DNA of 64,000 bases from Chryseobacterium lacus (GTDB lineage: Bacteria; Bacteroidota; Bacteroidia; Flavobacteriales; Weeksellaceae). Below, piece by piece: positions 29,450 to 38,036 of this stretch. The DNA lies in the NCBI RefSeq assembly GCF_003336205.1, contig NZ_QPIE01000004.1:124001-188000 (forward strand), read 5' to 3'. The notes below the pieces were generated by a model. The model saw nothing but the letters and a program-made list of their open reading frames with translations, was not told the origin of the DNA and ran no database searches. Every line of letters starts with the position of its first letter. The stretch's first letter is position 1. A program made the translations under genes and the position numbers.

Positions 29450-30907
29450 ATGGATGAAAAATTAGTATTGATTTGGGAGAAATGCCTTCAGTTTATGAGG
29501 GATAATCTCAATGCCGCAGAAAACACTTCCAACCTGAAAAAACTTGAAAATTCCTTCGATCTGCTGTTCGATAAAGTGCAGCCTGTTTCTTTGGTTGATA
29601 ATAACCTGACCCTGATGGTGCCAAGTGATTTCTATAAGGAATACATTGAAGACAACTATCTGTCTTTACTGTCTGCAGCGCTGAAGAAATACATCGGCAA
29701 AGGGGTGAAACTCTGGTATCAGGTGATGGAAAACAAACCTGCCGGAAAAGAAAAACCGATTACCGTCAATGTAAAAGGACAGACTGTGCCTACACCAAAA
29801 GTACAGGAAACAGTACCGCAACATTTTTCCGCCCAGAAATTCGTGAACCCTTTCACGGTTCCGGGAATTCCCAAAGTGAATATCGATTCCAATTTGAAAG
29901 CTGATTTTTCTTTTGATAATTATGTGGAAGGCGAAAGCAATAAATTCGCTTCTTCTGTAGCAAAATCAATCGCTAAAAGACCAGGTTCCACGGCGTTCAA
30001 TCCATTGTTTCTTCATGGCGGTTACGGTGTTGGTAAAACACATTTGAGTCACGCCGTCGGACTGGAAGTGAAAAGCAGTTTTCCGGACAAAGTAGTGCTG
30101 TATCTTTCTTCAGAAAAATTTATCCAGCAATTTGTGTCCGCTGCCAAGGCGCATAAACAGACAGAATTTGCTAATTTTTATCAGATGGTGGATGTTCTCA
30201 TTATTGATGATATCCAGTTTCTCTCAGGAAAATCTGCAACACAGGACAGCTTTTTCCATATTTTCGATTATCTGCACCAAAACGGAAAACAGATTATTCT
30301 GACCTCCGACCGTGCTCCGGTGGACATCATGGATATTCAGGAGCGTATTGTTTCCAGATTCAAATGGGGACTTACCGCTGAAATAAAAGCACCTGATTTC
30401 GATACCCGCAGAAAAATTATTATCGACAAACTGAGCCGCGACGGAATTTCACTTTCCGAAGATATGCTGGATTTTCTGGCCAACGAAGTGAAAAGCAGTG
30501 TAAGAGATTTAATCGGAGTCATCAATTCCGTGATCGCCTATTCCACCGTTTATAAGTCGGAACTTACGCTGGAACTGCTGAAAGAAACCATCAGCAAAAT
30601 TGCCTCTACCAAGAAAAAAGTCATCAACATTCCTTATATTCAGGAAGTGGTGTGCGAATATTTCGGAATTCAGCGCGATCAGTTGCTTTCCAAAACCCGA
30701 AAAAGAGAAATTGCTTTGCCGCGACAGCTGGCCATGTATTTCGCTAAGGAATATACCAATGCAACCTTCACCAAAATTGGAGAAGAAATGGGCGGAAAAG
30801 ACCATTCTACCGTCATGTACGCCTGCGAAACCATAAAAGATGTGTCTAAAATAGACAAGGAAATAAAAAAATACGTGAAGGAACTGACAGAAAAATTGAA
30901 ACATTAA
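29450..30907 (+). CDS. dnaA: Chromosomal replication initiator protein DnaA
   Basis: 485 residues with all four domains: an N-terminal interaction domain (1-90), a linker, the AAA+ domain with Walker A HGGYGVGKTHLSH (near residue 190), Walker B VLIIDDIQFLSGK and sensor motifs, and the C-terminal DNA-binding domain with ALPRQLAMYFAKEYT and the signature GGKDHSTVMYACE. It opens the replication origin. I found no cluster of TTATCCACA boxes in the flanking intergenic DNA, so the origin itself is not called here. A terminator follows directly, so the gene is monocistronic. Confidence 0.98.
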   Translation: MDEKLVLIWEKCLQFMRDNLNAAENTSNLKKLENSFDLLFDKVQPVSLVDNNLTLMVPSDFYKEYIEDNYLSLLSAALKKYIGKGVKLWYQVMENKPAGKEKPITVNVKGQTVPTPKVQETVPQHFSAQKFVNPFTVPGIPKVNIDSNLKADFSFDNYVEGESNKFASSVAKSIAKRPGSTAFNPLFLHGGYGVGKTHLSHAVGLEVKSSFPDKVVLYLSSEKFIQQFVSAAKAHKQTEFANFYQMVDVLIIDDIQFLSGKSATQDSFFHIFDYLHQNGKQIILTSDRAPVDIMDIQERIVSRFKWGLTAEIKAPDFDTRRKIIIDKLSRDGISLSEDMLDFLANEVKSSVRDLIGVINSVIAYSTVYKSELTLELLKETISKIASTKKKVINIPYIQEVVCEYFGIQRDQLLSKTRKREIALPRQLAMYFAKEYTNATFTKIGEEMGGKDHSTVMYACETIKDVSKIDKEIKKYVKELTEKLKH

Positions 30908-30930
30908 TCTGACAGAAAAACAGACAACAG

Positions 30931-30957
30931 TGAAGAATAGCGATATTCTTCATTTTT
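30931..30957 (+). terminator. Terminator after dnaA
   Basis: TGAAGAATA (30931-30939) and TATTCTTCA (30944-30952) form a perfect nine-pair stem closed by a GCGA loop, followed by five T. Confidence 0.8.
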
Positions 30958-30989
30958 GTTTATTTTAGCCGGTATAAACACCAATGAGT

Positions 30990-31454
30990 ATGAAAATTTT
31001 AGTGGTATGTCTGGGAAATATCTGCAGAAGCCCTTTAGCTGAAGGAATACTGAAGAAGAAACTTTCCTCGGACTTTAAAGTGGACAGTGCAGGAACGATT
31101 GATTTGCATCAGGGCGAACTGCCGGATCATCGTGCGATTGCAATAGGGAAAAATCACGATGTTAATATTTCGGATCAGCGCTCGCGGCCGGTTACAGATC
31201 AGGATTTTGATGAATTCGATTTGATTCTGTGCATGGATCAGTCGGTGTATGAGGATGTTTCGAAGATGGCAAAAACCGACAGCCAGCGTCGGAAAATTTC
31301 CTTGTTTATGGATGCGGCAGGTTTGGGAAAAGATGAAAATGTTCCCGATCCGTATTGGGGAGATATGGAAGATTTTGAGAATGTATATCAGATGCTAAAT
31401 CACGCTTCTGAACAATTGAAACATAAACTTCATACTTCCTTTGCTAATCGGTAA
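30990..31454 (+). CDS. Low-molecular-weight protein-tyrosine phosphatase
   Basis: About 154 residues with the P-loop VVCLGNICRSPLAEGIL right at the N-terminus, the C(X)5R active site (Cys near residue 8), and the acid-loop DPYWGDMEDFENVYQM near residue 115, where the Asp acts as general acid. Members dephosphorylate protein tyrosines, often on capsule regulators, or act as arsenate reductases; no capsule genes are adjacent. ATG 30984 (two codons upstream) is an alternative start. It overlaps the open frame of the next gene only in that gene's unlikely longer form. Confidence 0.92.
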   Translation: MKILVVCLGNICRSPLAEGILKKKLSSDFKVDSAGTIDLHQGELPDHRAIAIGKNHDVNISDQRSRPVTDQDFDEFDLILCMDQSVYEDVSKMAKTDSQRRKISLFMDAAGLGKDENVPDPYWGDMEDFENVYQMLNHASEQLKHKLHTSFANR

Positions 31455-31470
31455 TTATCCTGAAAACGCT

Positions 31471-32169
31471 ATGTTATTTCTCCTTCCCGCATATCTTTCC
31501 GAAGAAACGCCTTTGTCTTATTTCGCACCTGTAATTCGTGAATATATCCTGAAAACGGATTATTTCTTTGTGGAAAATGAAAAGACGGCCAGAAAAGTGA
31601 TCCGGTTTTTCTGTCCAGAGAAAAAGCAGCCGGATCTTAAGTTTTTTCTTTTGGGCAAACATGCCGATCCTGCGTTACTTCAGGAAGCTTTTGATTTGTT
31701 AAAAAAAGGCCAGGATTTCGGATTGTTGTCAGAAGCGGGTTTGCCTTGCATTGCGGATCCGGGAAATACTGTGGTGGCGTGGTGTCATGAGAATGATGTT
31801 CAGGTCATCCCGATAAATGGGCCAAGTTCTATTATTCTTGCTTTAATTTCCAGTGGATTCAACGGACAGCAATTTGCGTTTCACGGATATCTTCCGATAG
31901 ATAAATCCGAAAAAAAATCAAAAATTATCTGGCTTGAAAATCAGGTGCAGAAAACCGGAGCTTCACAAATTTTCATGGAAACGCCGTACCGGAATCTGCA
32001 ACTTTTTGAAGATCTTTGCAACATCCTTACTCCGGACACGAAGCTTTGTATCGCCGCCAATATCAACCATCCTTCTCGCGAATTCATCAAAACACGGACG
32101 ATAAAACACTGGAAAAAACAACCGCCGCAACTTCATAAAATTCCGGCGGTGTACGTTTTGGGGAGATAG
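31471..32169 (+). CDS. SAM-dependent methyltransferase of the RsmI/tetrapyrrole methylase family
   Basis: About 232 residues starting MLFLLPAYLSEETPLSYFAPVI. The GLLSEAGLPCIADPGNTVVAWCHE segment matches the RsmI signature (SDAGxPxIxDPG in typical members), followed by VIPINGPSSIILALISSGFNGQQFAFHGYLP and the ETPYRNLQLFEDL motif. RsmI 2'-O-methylates C1402 of 16S rRNA, but this shorter protein lacks the usual N-terminal VATPIGN motif, so it may be the RsmI-like paralogue common in Bacteroidota with an uncertain substrate. Confidence 0.85.
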   Translation: MLFLLPAYLSEETPLSYFAPVIREYILKTDYFFVENEKTARKVIRFFCPEKKQPDLKFFLLGKHADPALLQEAFDLLKKGQDFGLLSEAGLPCIADPGNTVVAWCHENDVQVIPINGPSSIILALISSGFNGQQFAFHGYLPIDKSEKKSKIIWLENQVQKTGASQIFMETPYRNLQLFEDLCNILTPDTKLCIAANINHPSREFIKTRTIKHWKKQPPQLHKIPAVYVLGR

Positions 32170-32184
32170 GATTTCTATTGAAAG

Positions 32185-32730
32185 CTATTTCAAATTCGGA
32201 TTCTTCTTATCGTGCGCTACCCAGACGAACCGCGAAGTGTCATAACCCACTTCCTGAGCTTTTTTCAGATAATCGTTTTTAATGTTTTCAGGAAGGGCAG
32301 GTGTGCGGGATAGGATCCAGAGATAATCCAAGTCTTTGCCGGCCACTAAAGCGTATTGATAATTTTCATCCAACGCAATCACATTATAACCGGAATAAAA
32401 CGGCCCGAAAAAACTGACTTTTAAAGCGGCTACCGTTTCGTCTCCGCGAAATTTCGCTTTACCTTCCGCCTGTTTCCATTTTTGCTCTTTGTAATTGTAA
32501 CCGCTGTTCAGAACACGAATGCTTCCATCATCGTTAAGGCTGTACTGCGCAATGGTGTTGTTCATATTTCTTTCGTGCTTGAAATCAAATCTGGCGATTT
32601 CATACCAAGTTCCCAGATAGCGGTCTTTCTGGAAATTCGTCACTGGTTCGGCTTTTTCAGGAATGGAACTGCATGATGCCGTTAGGATCAGTGCGCTCAC
32701 TAATATCAGGAATATGGGAATCTTTTTCAT
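32185..32730 (-). CDS. Lipocalin family lipoprotein (Blc-like)
   Basis: About 181 residues with a lipoprotein signal (MKKIPIFLILVSALILTASC) and the lipocalin body: VTNFQKDRYLGTWYEIARFDFKHERNM contains the GxW motif, then NYQYALVAGKDLDYLWILSRTP. It probably binds a lipid or carotenoid at the outer membrane. The signal-peptide region overlaps the end of the lycopene cyclase gene by 74 bases in another frame. As the last gene of the carotenoid operon it may help place or carry the pigment; that is inference. A decayed copy of its 3' end lies near 45.1 kb. Confidence 0.9.
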   Translation of the reverse strand: MKKIPIFLILVSALILTASCSSIPEKAEPVTNFQKDRYLGTWYEIARFDFKHERNMNNTIAQYSLNDDGSIRVLNSGYNYKEQKWKQAEGKAKFRGDETVAALKVSFFGPFYSGYNVIALDENYQYALVAGKDLDYLWILSRTPALPENIKNDYLKKAQEVGYDTSRFVWVAHDKKNPNLK

Positions 32731-33421
32731 TATAGTATAATTTTTTAATTTTTTTGAAGAAGTACAGTACCCATAAAAACTGGGTGTAGCCATAAACGGC
32801 ATCTTCCACCGGGATTGTCAGAATTCGGATTCCAAGAAAATCACCGGGGTTGTAGTTGACAATCGGAGAATCCAAACCTGTGCCAGTGAGCACACCGTTC
32901 ACCGGAAAAAAGCCCAGCATAAGGATGGTGAAAACCAGCGAAGCACTTCCGATCCATTCTCTTTTTGAAATAAAATGAAGGTAAATAAGCGTGGCAACTG
33001 TGGCAACCGCAGTCACCAGCGTATAAATTTTATCATAATGAATCAGGGCAATAACTGAACAGATAATCACTGCTACGAACACAATCAAATTGTTAAAAAT
33101 ATTGGCCCAGCTGATGTCAAAAAACTTCTCGATACAGTAATACGTGAAAATGCAGGAAAACGGAATCAGAAAAAAGAACAGCCATTCTTCCATCGGCAAA
33201 CCCCAGAAGGTAATTCCCAAAGTATACTGAGTATCAAACCACCAGACACCGTGCGCAGTAAACCAAATATCCCAGAGAATAAACGGAATGGCGACCACCG
33301 TGACTGCCAGTAAGAAAATCCCAAAATATCGGTAAAACCGGATGCGCCGGTCGAAAGAAGCGATAAAGCAAATGATGATCGTGAAAAAAAGGACGAGTAA
33401 ATAGGTGTATTCTTTCATCAT
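32657..33421 (-). CDS. Lycopene cyclase, CrtYc-CrtYd fused membrane type
   Basis: 254 residues with about seven hydrophobic helices. The two halves each carry the PxE(E/D) motif of this cyclase family: GLPMEEWLFFFLIP near residue 77 and IPVEDAVYGYTQFLW near residue 208. It would turn lycopene into beta-carotene in the inner membrane. The start overlaps the crtZ stop by four bases (ATGA). The last 24 residues (after KKLYYNEK) look non-conserved and coincide with the lipocalin signal peptide, suggesting a recent C-terminal extension (see findings). Confidence 0.9.
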   Translation of the reverse strand: MMKEYTYLLVLFFTIIICFIASFDRRIRFYRYFGIFLLAVTVVAIPFILWDIWFTAHGVWWFDTQYTLGITFWGLPMEEWLFFFLIPFSCIFTYYCIEKFFDISWANIFNNLIVFVAVIICSVIALIHYDKIYTLVTAVATVATLIYLHFISKREWIGSASLVFTILMLGFFPVNGVLTGTGLDSPIVNYNPGDFLGIRILTIPVEDAVYGYTQFLWVLYFFKKIKKLYYNEKDSHIPDISERTDPNGIMQFHS

Positions 33422-33879
33422 GATTTGGCTTTTCGGTACATTTTAAAATATTTCAGCGGAACGATAAGAAATCCAAAACATTCTCCATCCTCTTTTCCCA
33501 GATGTTTGTGGTGTTGTTTGTGTGCCCTTCTCAATGCAAGAAAATAAGGATTTTTGGTGTGGGTCAATGCTTTGAAGCGCTGATGAATAAAAATATCATG
33601 AACGAAGAAATACGCCATCCCGTACAGCATAATTCCAAGGCCTATATAGAAAAGAGTATTAAATCCGTTGAGCGATCCGAAATACATGAGCGCAATCGTG
33701 GGAAGGGCGAAAATGGCGAAAAATAAATCGTTTCGCTCGAAAGCTCCATCGCTGCTGTGGTCATGGTGATCCCGGTGAAGCATCCATAAAAAACCGTGCA
33801 TGACGTATTTGTGAATCAGCCAAGTAGCGCCTTCCATCAGAATAAATACGGTGATAACTGTGAGGATATTGATCAGCAT
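33418..33879 (-). CDS. crtZ: Beta-carotene hydroxylase (CrtZ-like, fatty acid hydroxylase superfamily)
   Basis: 153 residues, four hydrophobic helices and the histidine clusters of the di-iron hydroxylase: HKYVMHGFLWMLHRDHHDH, HDIFIHQRF and HKQHHKHLG. It adds hydroxyl groups at C3 and C3' of beta-carotene to give zeaxanthin. Within the operon it lies between the unknown secreted-looking gene and the cyclase, one base after the first and overlapping the second by ATGA. Confidence 0.92.
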   Translation of the reverse strand: MLINILTVITVFILMEGATWLIHKYVMHGFLWMLHRDHHDHSSDGAFERNDLFFAIFALPTIALMYFGSLNGFNTLFYIGLGIMLYGMAYFFVHDIFIHQRFKALTHTKNPYFLALRRAHKQHHKHLGKEDGECFGFLIVPLKYFKMYRKAKS

Positions 33880-33880
33880 T

Positions 33881-34351
33881 TTATGTATTTTTTAAAAGTA
33901 AAGTTTCTTCTATAAGATTTTTCAGATCGGGATCCGGTACCTGGTGTTTATTTTTTTGAAGGAAGCGTCTGTCTTCTTCTATATGCTCCGAATACCCCAG
34001 AAATTTAGGAATATTTTTCTGTACCGAATGGCGCAGAAAGCGGATTTCTATATTATTTGGTTCGCTTTTTACAGCCTTTTCCAGATTGTTTTTTCCACGC
34101 CTGAAAGTGGAGAGTTTAGAAACAGGATTGGGAGTGTGTTTCGCCCAGATGGTTTGCAAAGCTCCCAGATACGCCACTTGTGTCGCACTGTTGTTTTGTT
34201 TTTCCAGCGTTTGAATGAGCCGGTCACAAAGTTTTTTGTCTTCCACCACTTTCGTATAATTTTTACGCAGTTGTGGAAGATCCGTTTCCATTGTCGATGA
34301 CTGAAAACCCAATAAAGCAAAGCAAATCCAAAGCGTGGCAAAGTTCATCAT
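33881..34351 (-). CDS. Unknown protein of the carotenoid operon
   Basis: 156 residues, not recognised. The N-terminus (MMNFATLWICFALLGFQSS) is a plausible signal peptide or a single membrane anchor; the rest is charged and helical, with the segment VAYLGALQTIWAKHTPNPVSKLSTFRRGKNNLEKAVKSEPNNIEIRFLRHSVQ reminiscent of a TPR-like helix pair. Its start overlaps crtB by ATGA and its stop is one base from crtZ, so it is translated with the pigment enzymes. A periplasmic or membrane-side role in carotenoid assembly is a guess based on position alone. Confidence 0.8.
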   Translation of the reverse strand: MMNFATLWICFALLGFQSSTMETDLPQLRKNYTKVVEDKKLCDRLIQTLEKQNNSATQVAYLGALQTIWAKHTPNPVSKLSTFRRGKNNLEKAVKSEPNNIEIRFLRHSVQKNIPKFLGYSEHIEEDRRFLQKNKHQVPDPDLKNLIEETLLLKNT

Positions 34352-35184
34352 AACATGGTGGTTTTGTATCGGATATAACTTTTCAGCGTAAGTGAAAGTT
34401 TGTGATAATTGGGAATTCTGATGCGTTCCTCCATGATTTTTTCAGGCGTCTTGTTCTTTATTTTTCTGAACAGTTCCAGATAATATTTGTATGCAAGATA
34501 AACCCCGAATCGGGAAGAAGAAGGCAGTCTTCGGATTCCGGAAAGCGCTTCTTTAAACTCACTTGCAATTTCTTTTTCAATTTCATCTTTTGTTTGCCCG
34601 TCGAAAATGCTGAGTTCAATATTCGGAAAATACGTTCGTCCCAATACATGATAATCATCTTTCAGATCCCGAAGGAAATTGACTTTCTGAAAAGCCGATC
34701 CCAGTTTTTGTGCATAAGGTTTCAGCTCTTCATACTGGTGTTTCCGCCCTTCTGTGAACACCTGAAGACACATCAACCCGACTACTTCTGCAGAACCGTA
34801 AATGTATCGCTCATATTCTTTAGAAGTGTATTGCAGAGGTTCCAGATCCATTTCCATACTGTGGAGGAAATGCCAGATCAGTGATTCATCAATCGTATAT
34901 TTTTTCACGCTGTCCTGAAACGAATGGAGAATCGGATTCAGAGATATGCCTTCCTGTAACGCAGTTTCGGTTTCTTTTTTTAACCGTTCCAGTAACGTTT
35001 TTTTATCGTATCCGTGAAAACTGTCTACAATTTCATCCGCCAACCTTACATAGCCGTAGATGGCATAAATCGCATTCCGGATAGACGGTTTCAGGGCGAG
35101 AATTCCAAGCGAAAAACTGGTGCTGTACTTTCGCGTGGTCTTCTTGCTCACTTCGGTCGAGAGTTCGTCAAATAGTTTTTTCAT
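34348..35184 (-). CDS. crtB: Phytoene synthase
   Basis: About 278 residues of the squalene/phytoene synthase family: KYSTSFSLGILALKPSIRNAIYAIYGYVRLADEIVDSF contains the first aspartate-rich motif (DEIVD), YVRL and YGSAEVVGLMCLQVF, LGSAFQKVNFLRDLKDDYHVLGRTYFP the second. It joins two geranylgeranyl diphosphates to phytoene. I chose the ATG at 35184, overlapping the crtI stop by 17 bases; the longer frame back to 35283 would read through crtI codons. Confidence 0.95.
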   Translation of the reverse strand: MKKLFDELSTEVSKKTTRKYSTSFSLGILALKPSIRNAIYAIYGYVRLADEIVDSFHGYDKKTLLERLKKETETALQEGISLNPILHSFQDSVKKYTIDESLIWHFLHSMEMDLEPLQYTSKEYERYIYGSAEVVGLMCLQVFTEGRKHQYEELKPYAQKLGSAFQKVNFLRDLKDDYHVLGRTYFPNIELSIFDGQTKDEIEKEIASEFKEALSGIRRLPSSSRFGVYLAYKYYLELFRKIKNKTPEKIMEERIRIPNYHKLSLTLKSYIRYKTTML

Positions 35185-36658
35185 ATTGTTTTTTTTGTAA
35201 TTTATTAACTTCTGTGGCCACAATTTTCCCTGAAATAATCGCCGGAGGAACGCCGGGGCCGGGAACGGTGAGCTGTCCTGCATAAAACAGGTTTTTCAAT
35301 TTTTTGTTCCGGAGCTTGGGTTTCAGTACCGCAGTTTGAGAGAGCGTATTGGCAAGTCCGTAGGCATTACCGCCATAGGCGTTATAATCCTGAATGAAAT
35401 CCGAAACACAGTAGCTTCTTTTATATTCGATTTTGGTGTGTAAATCCTTCACACCGGTGAGTTTTTCAACACGGCGAAGCATCCTGCTCAGATATTCTTC
35501 ACGGTAGGATTCGTGATCTTCAATTCCTGTGGCTAAAGGCATCAATAAGAAAAGGTTCTCTTTCTCTCCCGGAGCGGTGGAAGGATCCGTTTTGGAAGGA
35601 CAGCAGGCATAAAAGAGCGGCTCTTCTGGCCATTTTTTATCCTTATAAATAGCATCAATATGGACATCGAGATCATGTTCGAAAAACAGGGTGTGGTGTT
35701 TTAAATTCGGAATTTTCTCATTGAAACCAAGATAATAAATAAGACACGAAGGAGCAAAAGTCTTTTTTTTCCAGTACGATTCGGGATAGTTTTTGGCATG
35801 AGTATCTTCGAGCAAACTTTCGGTATGATGATAATCTGAAGCGCCAATTACCGCATCAAATTCAAGTTCCTCACCATTGACGGTGATGGATTTCACTCGC
35901 TTCTCTTCACTTTTAATTTTCTCTGCACAGGCGTTATAATGAAACTGAGCTCCTGCTTCTGAAGCAATGCTTTCCATAGCTCCCACCAGTTTATAAAAAC
36001 CGCCTTGCGGATAATGAGTGCCGAGAGCATAGCCTCCGTAGTTCATCAGGCTGTATAAGGCGGGTATTTTTTCCGGCGAAGCACCGAGGAAAATGACTGG
36101 AAACTCCATGAGTGCTCTCAGCTTGGGATGCTTGAAATATTTCTTTACATACGACCGGAAATTGGTTAAGAGATCGAGCTTCAATGCATTTTGCGCAATC
36201 TGCGGAGTAGCAAATTCCAGCCAGCTGTGGCAGGGAAGGATCACGAATTTCCCCATTCCTTCTTCGTATTTGAACTGTGCAGCTTTCATGAAAGCGTCCA
36301 GTTTTTCACCGGCACCGGGTTCCATTTCTTCAAATAGCTTTTTCATTTCCTCATCATCTGCGGGAATGGCTGTAATTCCGTCTGAAAATACCATTTCAAA
36401 CTGCGGATCCAAAGGAATGAGTTCAAAAAAATCGGAAGTCGTACGCCCGAAATCACGGAAAAAATTTTCGATAATATCAGGCATCCAGTACCAGCTGGGA
36501 CCCATATCGAATACAAAACCTTCTTCGGTAGTAAACTGTCGTGCGCGGCCTCCCGGTTGGTGGTGTTTTTCTAAAACATGAACTTCATGTCCAGCTTTGG
36601 CGAGATAAGCAGCGGCGGAAAGCCCGGAAAATCCGGCTCCAATAATGGCTATTTTCAT
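35168..36658 (-). CDS. crtI: Phytoene desaturase (lycopene-forming)
   Basis: 496 residues. The FAD-binding dinucleotide fold is at the very N-terminus (IAIIGAGFSGLSAAAYLAKAGHEVHVLEKH), followed by GGRARQF, FDMGPSWYW, and the C-terminal CrtI-type signature YAGQLTVPGPGVPPAIISGKIVA. It carries out the desaturations from phytoene to lycopene with FAD. It overlaps the MarR gene by four bases upstream and crtB downstream. Confidence 0.96.
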   Translation of the reverse strand: MKIAIIGAGFSGLSAAAYLAKAGHEVHVLEKHHQPGGRARQFTTEEGFVFDMGPSWYWMPDIIENFFRDFGRTTSDFFELIPLDPQFEMVFSDGITAIPADDEEMKKLFEEMEPGAGEKLDAFMKAAQFKYEEGMGKFVILPCHSWLEFATPQIAQNALKLDLLTNFRSYVKKYFKHPKLRALMEFPVIFLGASPEKIPALYSLMNYGGYALGTHYPQGGFYKLVGAMESIASEAGAQFHYNACAEKIKSEEKRVKSITVNGEELEFDAVIGASDYHHTESLLEDTHAKNYPESYWKKKTFAPSCLIYYLGFNEKIPNLKHHTLFFEHDLDVHIDAIYKDKKWPEEPLFYACCPSKTDPSTAPGEKENLFLLMPLATGIEDHESYREEYLSRMLRRVEKLTGVKDLHTKIEYKRSYCVSDFIQDYNAYGGNAYGLANTLSQTAVLKPKLRNKKLKNLFYAGQLTVPGPGVPPAIISGKIVATEVNKLQKKQYEKTI

Positions 36659-37323
36659 TCTTTTTCTTCTTTCTTTTCTGAGGTTTTTATAGCTTCTTCC
36701 AGAAGTAATTCCGGCGGAATATTTTTTTGATACAACGGAAGATGAAAATCATTCAGCGCAGTTAACAGCCGGATCAGTTCCATTTTTTCCGTATCCTTCA
36801 GGTTTCCTGTGACAATTTTCGTGGCCTTTCGGATTTTATCCATATGCTCTTGCAGTATTTTTTCACCAGCGGTTGTCATGCTGATGACTTTGCTCCTTTT
36901 GTCTTTTTCAGATGTCGTTTGCGTTACCCAGCCGTTTGCAATCAGCCGGTTAATGATCTGCATACCTGCAGGCTTTTCGTGGATATTTTTTTTAATAAGT
37001 TCCATTTTCGACATCGCTCCGAAAGCTTTCAGGTTGATCAGATAAATGAAATCTTCCTGTGTGGAAAATTCCGAATCGTGAATCACAGATTTTGAATAAC
37101 TTTTTGCATACCGGTTCATGTGGACAATGAGCGTGTTGATCACACTTTCCGCACTTCTGCCCAATTCTTTCCCTTCCCATTGCGGTTCCGGCTTATTGGT
37201 TTCCCGGTCCGTAATCCACTCCTGAAATCCTTTGACATCATTTTGATACTTTAAAGATTGTGCATTTTCTTCTTCAAATTTTTGAACAAGATCAATAACA
37301 CTTTTTAATAACTCGTAACTCAT
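36655..37323 (-). CDS. MarR family regulator heading the carotenoid operon
   Basis: 222 residues, longer than typical MarR (about 145) because of an N-terminal region of some 70 residues. The winged helix is INLKAFGAMSKMELIKKNIHEKPAGMQIINRLIANGWVTQTTSEKDKRSKVISMTTAGEKIL, with the wing DKRSKV. A C-terminal acidic-basic tail follows. It is the first gene of the crt operon and overlaps crtI by ATGA, so it most likely regulates pigment synthesis and itself. It may belong to the group of MarR proteins seen near crt genes in flavobacteria. Confidence 0.88.
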   Translation of the reverse strand: MSYELLKSVIDLVQKFEEENAQSLKYQNDVKGFQEWITDRETNKPEPQWEGKELGRSAESVINTLIVHMNRYAKSYSKSVIHDSEFSTQEDFIYLINLKAFGAMSKMELIKKNIHEKPAGMQIINRLIANGWVTQTTSEKDKRSKVISMTTAGEKILQEHMDKIRKATKIVTGNLKDTEKMELIRLLTALNDFHLPLYQKNIPPELLLEEAIKTSEKKEEKE

Positions 37324-37352
37324 TAATGGTTTAACAATATACTAATTCACTG

Positions 37353-37417
37353 CAAATATACATTTTTGATGCCAAGTATCATTCTTTTTATAAATATTAA
37401 GTATAATATAATACTAA
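37353..37417 (-). promoter_or_regulatory. Promoter region of the carotenoid operon with repeated ATACTAA motifs
   Basis: On the minus strand TATATTTG (37360-37353) is a -7 box 29 bases before the ATG. AGTAT (37400-37404) and ATACT (37411-37415) form an inverted repeat, and the ATACTAA half-site recurs at 37339-37345 near the start codon. These are candidate MarR sites; assignment is weak. Confidence 0.35.
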
Positions 37418-37454
37418 ATATGTTGTAATAAACCACAAGTACACTGGTTTTAAA

Positions 37455-37487
37455 ACAAAAAAATCCTCACCTTAAGGGGGTGATGAT
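37455..37487 (-). terminator. Terminator of the XRE pseudogene transcript
   Basis: ATCCTCACC (37463-37471) pairs with GGTGATGAT (37479-37487) with one mismatch; on the minus strand a run of T follows (A tract 37456-37463). Confidence 0.55.
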
Positions 37488-37579
37488 TCGTAATGGGTGT
37501 CTTGGACTGGTAAATTTACAGTTTTATTAAATCAGGTTTCTGAGCAGGCTTCGGTGTTTGATCAGGGACCAACCCCATG

Positions 37580-37954
37580 CTATTCCTTCTTTTCCTGTAA
37601 TAGCCTGATTTCAGTCCGAAGTTGCTGATTTTCTTCTTTCAAATGTTTTATAAAATCCTCTAAATTTTTGATTATAGATTCTGGAATATTGTGATAGGTA
37701 CTGAAATTTCCTGAGTTTTCCGCAATGGTAGAATTTTCATAATTTATAGATATAGCGGGAGTGTCCTCCTCAAATATTTCATCAAAAGAAACCTCAAGAA
37801 CTTGAGCAACTTTTTCCCATTCTTGCTTAGTGATACGCACATCACCCGACTCTTTGCGGCAATAATTTGAAACATCTGTGGGCAATGCAGCTGCTAACTA
37901 TTTCTGTGACATGCCTTTTTTGATACGGATCTGGCGGAGTTTTTCTTTAACCAT
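37580..37954 (-). pseudogene. XRE-family regulator interrupted by an amber codon
   Basis: From the ATG at 37954 the frame reads MVKEKLRQIRIKKGMSQK, then TAG (37900-37898), then LAAALPTDVSNYCRKESGDVRITKQEWEKVAQVLEV and on, all in one frame. This is an HTH of the XRE type (MSQKxLA...VSNYxRKES) broken by a single substitution at codon 19. The rest is a linker and a short coiled coil (IIKNLEDFIKHLKEENQQLRTEIRLL). It faces the first precursor peptide gene, like the intact XRE gene faces the second. Restart at a TTG (37885) could give a truncated product lacking the first helix. Confidence 0.75.
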
Positions 37955-37975
37955 TAGATTATGATTTTAGACATA

Positions 37976-37991
37976 TGTACATATTTGTACA
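37976..37991. promoter_or_regulatory. TGTACA-TATT-TGTACA candidate operator
   Basis: Two TGTACA palindromes separated by four bases lie 22 bases upstream of the broken XRE gene, in the divergent region. The spacing resembles a regulator dimer site. Function is not shown. Confidence 0.35.
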
Positions 37992-38036
37992 ATTGCATAC
38001 GAAAACTTGCAAAAAAATACAATGAATTTATTACTT

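Noticed and set aside
31441-31470. Longer N-terminus of the RsmI-like gene
   Set aside because: The ten upstream codons overlap the end of the phosphatase gene and do not resemble the family; ATG 31471 is preferred.
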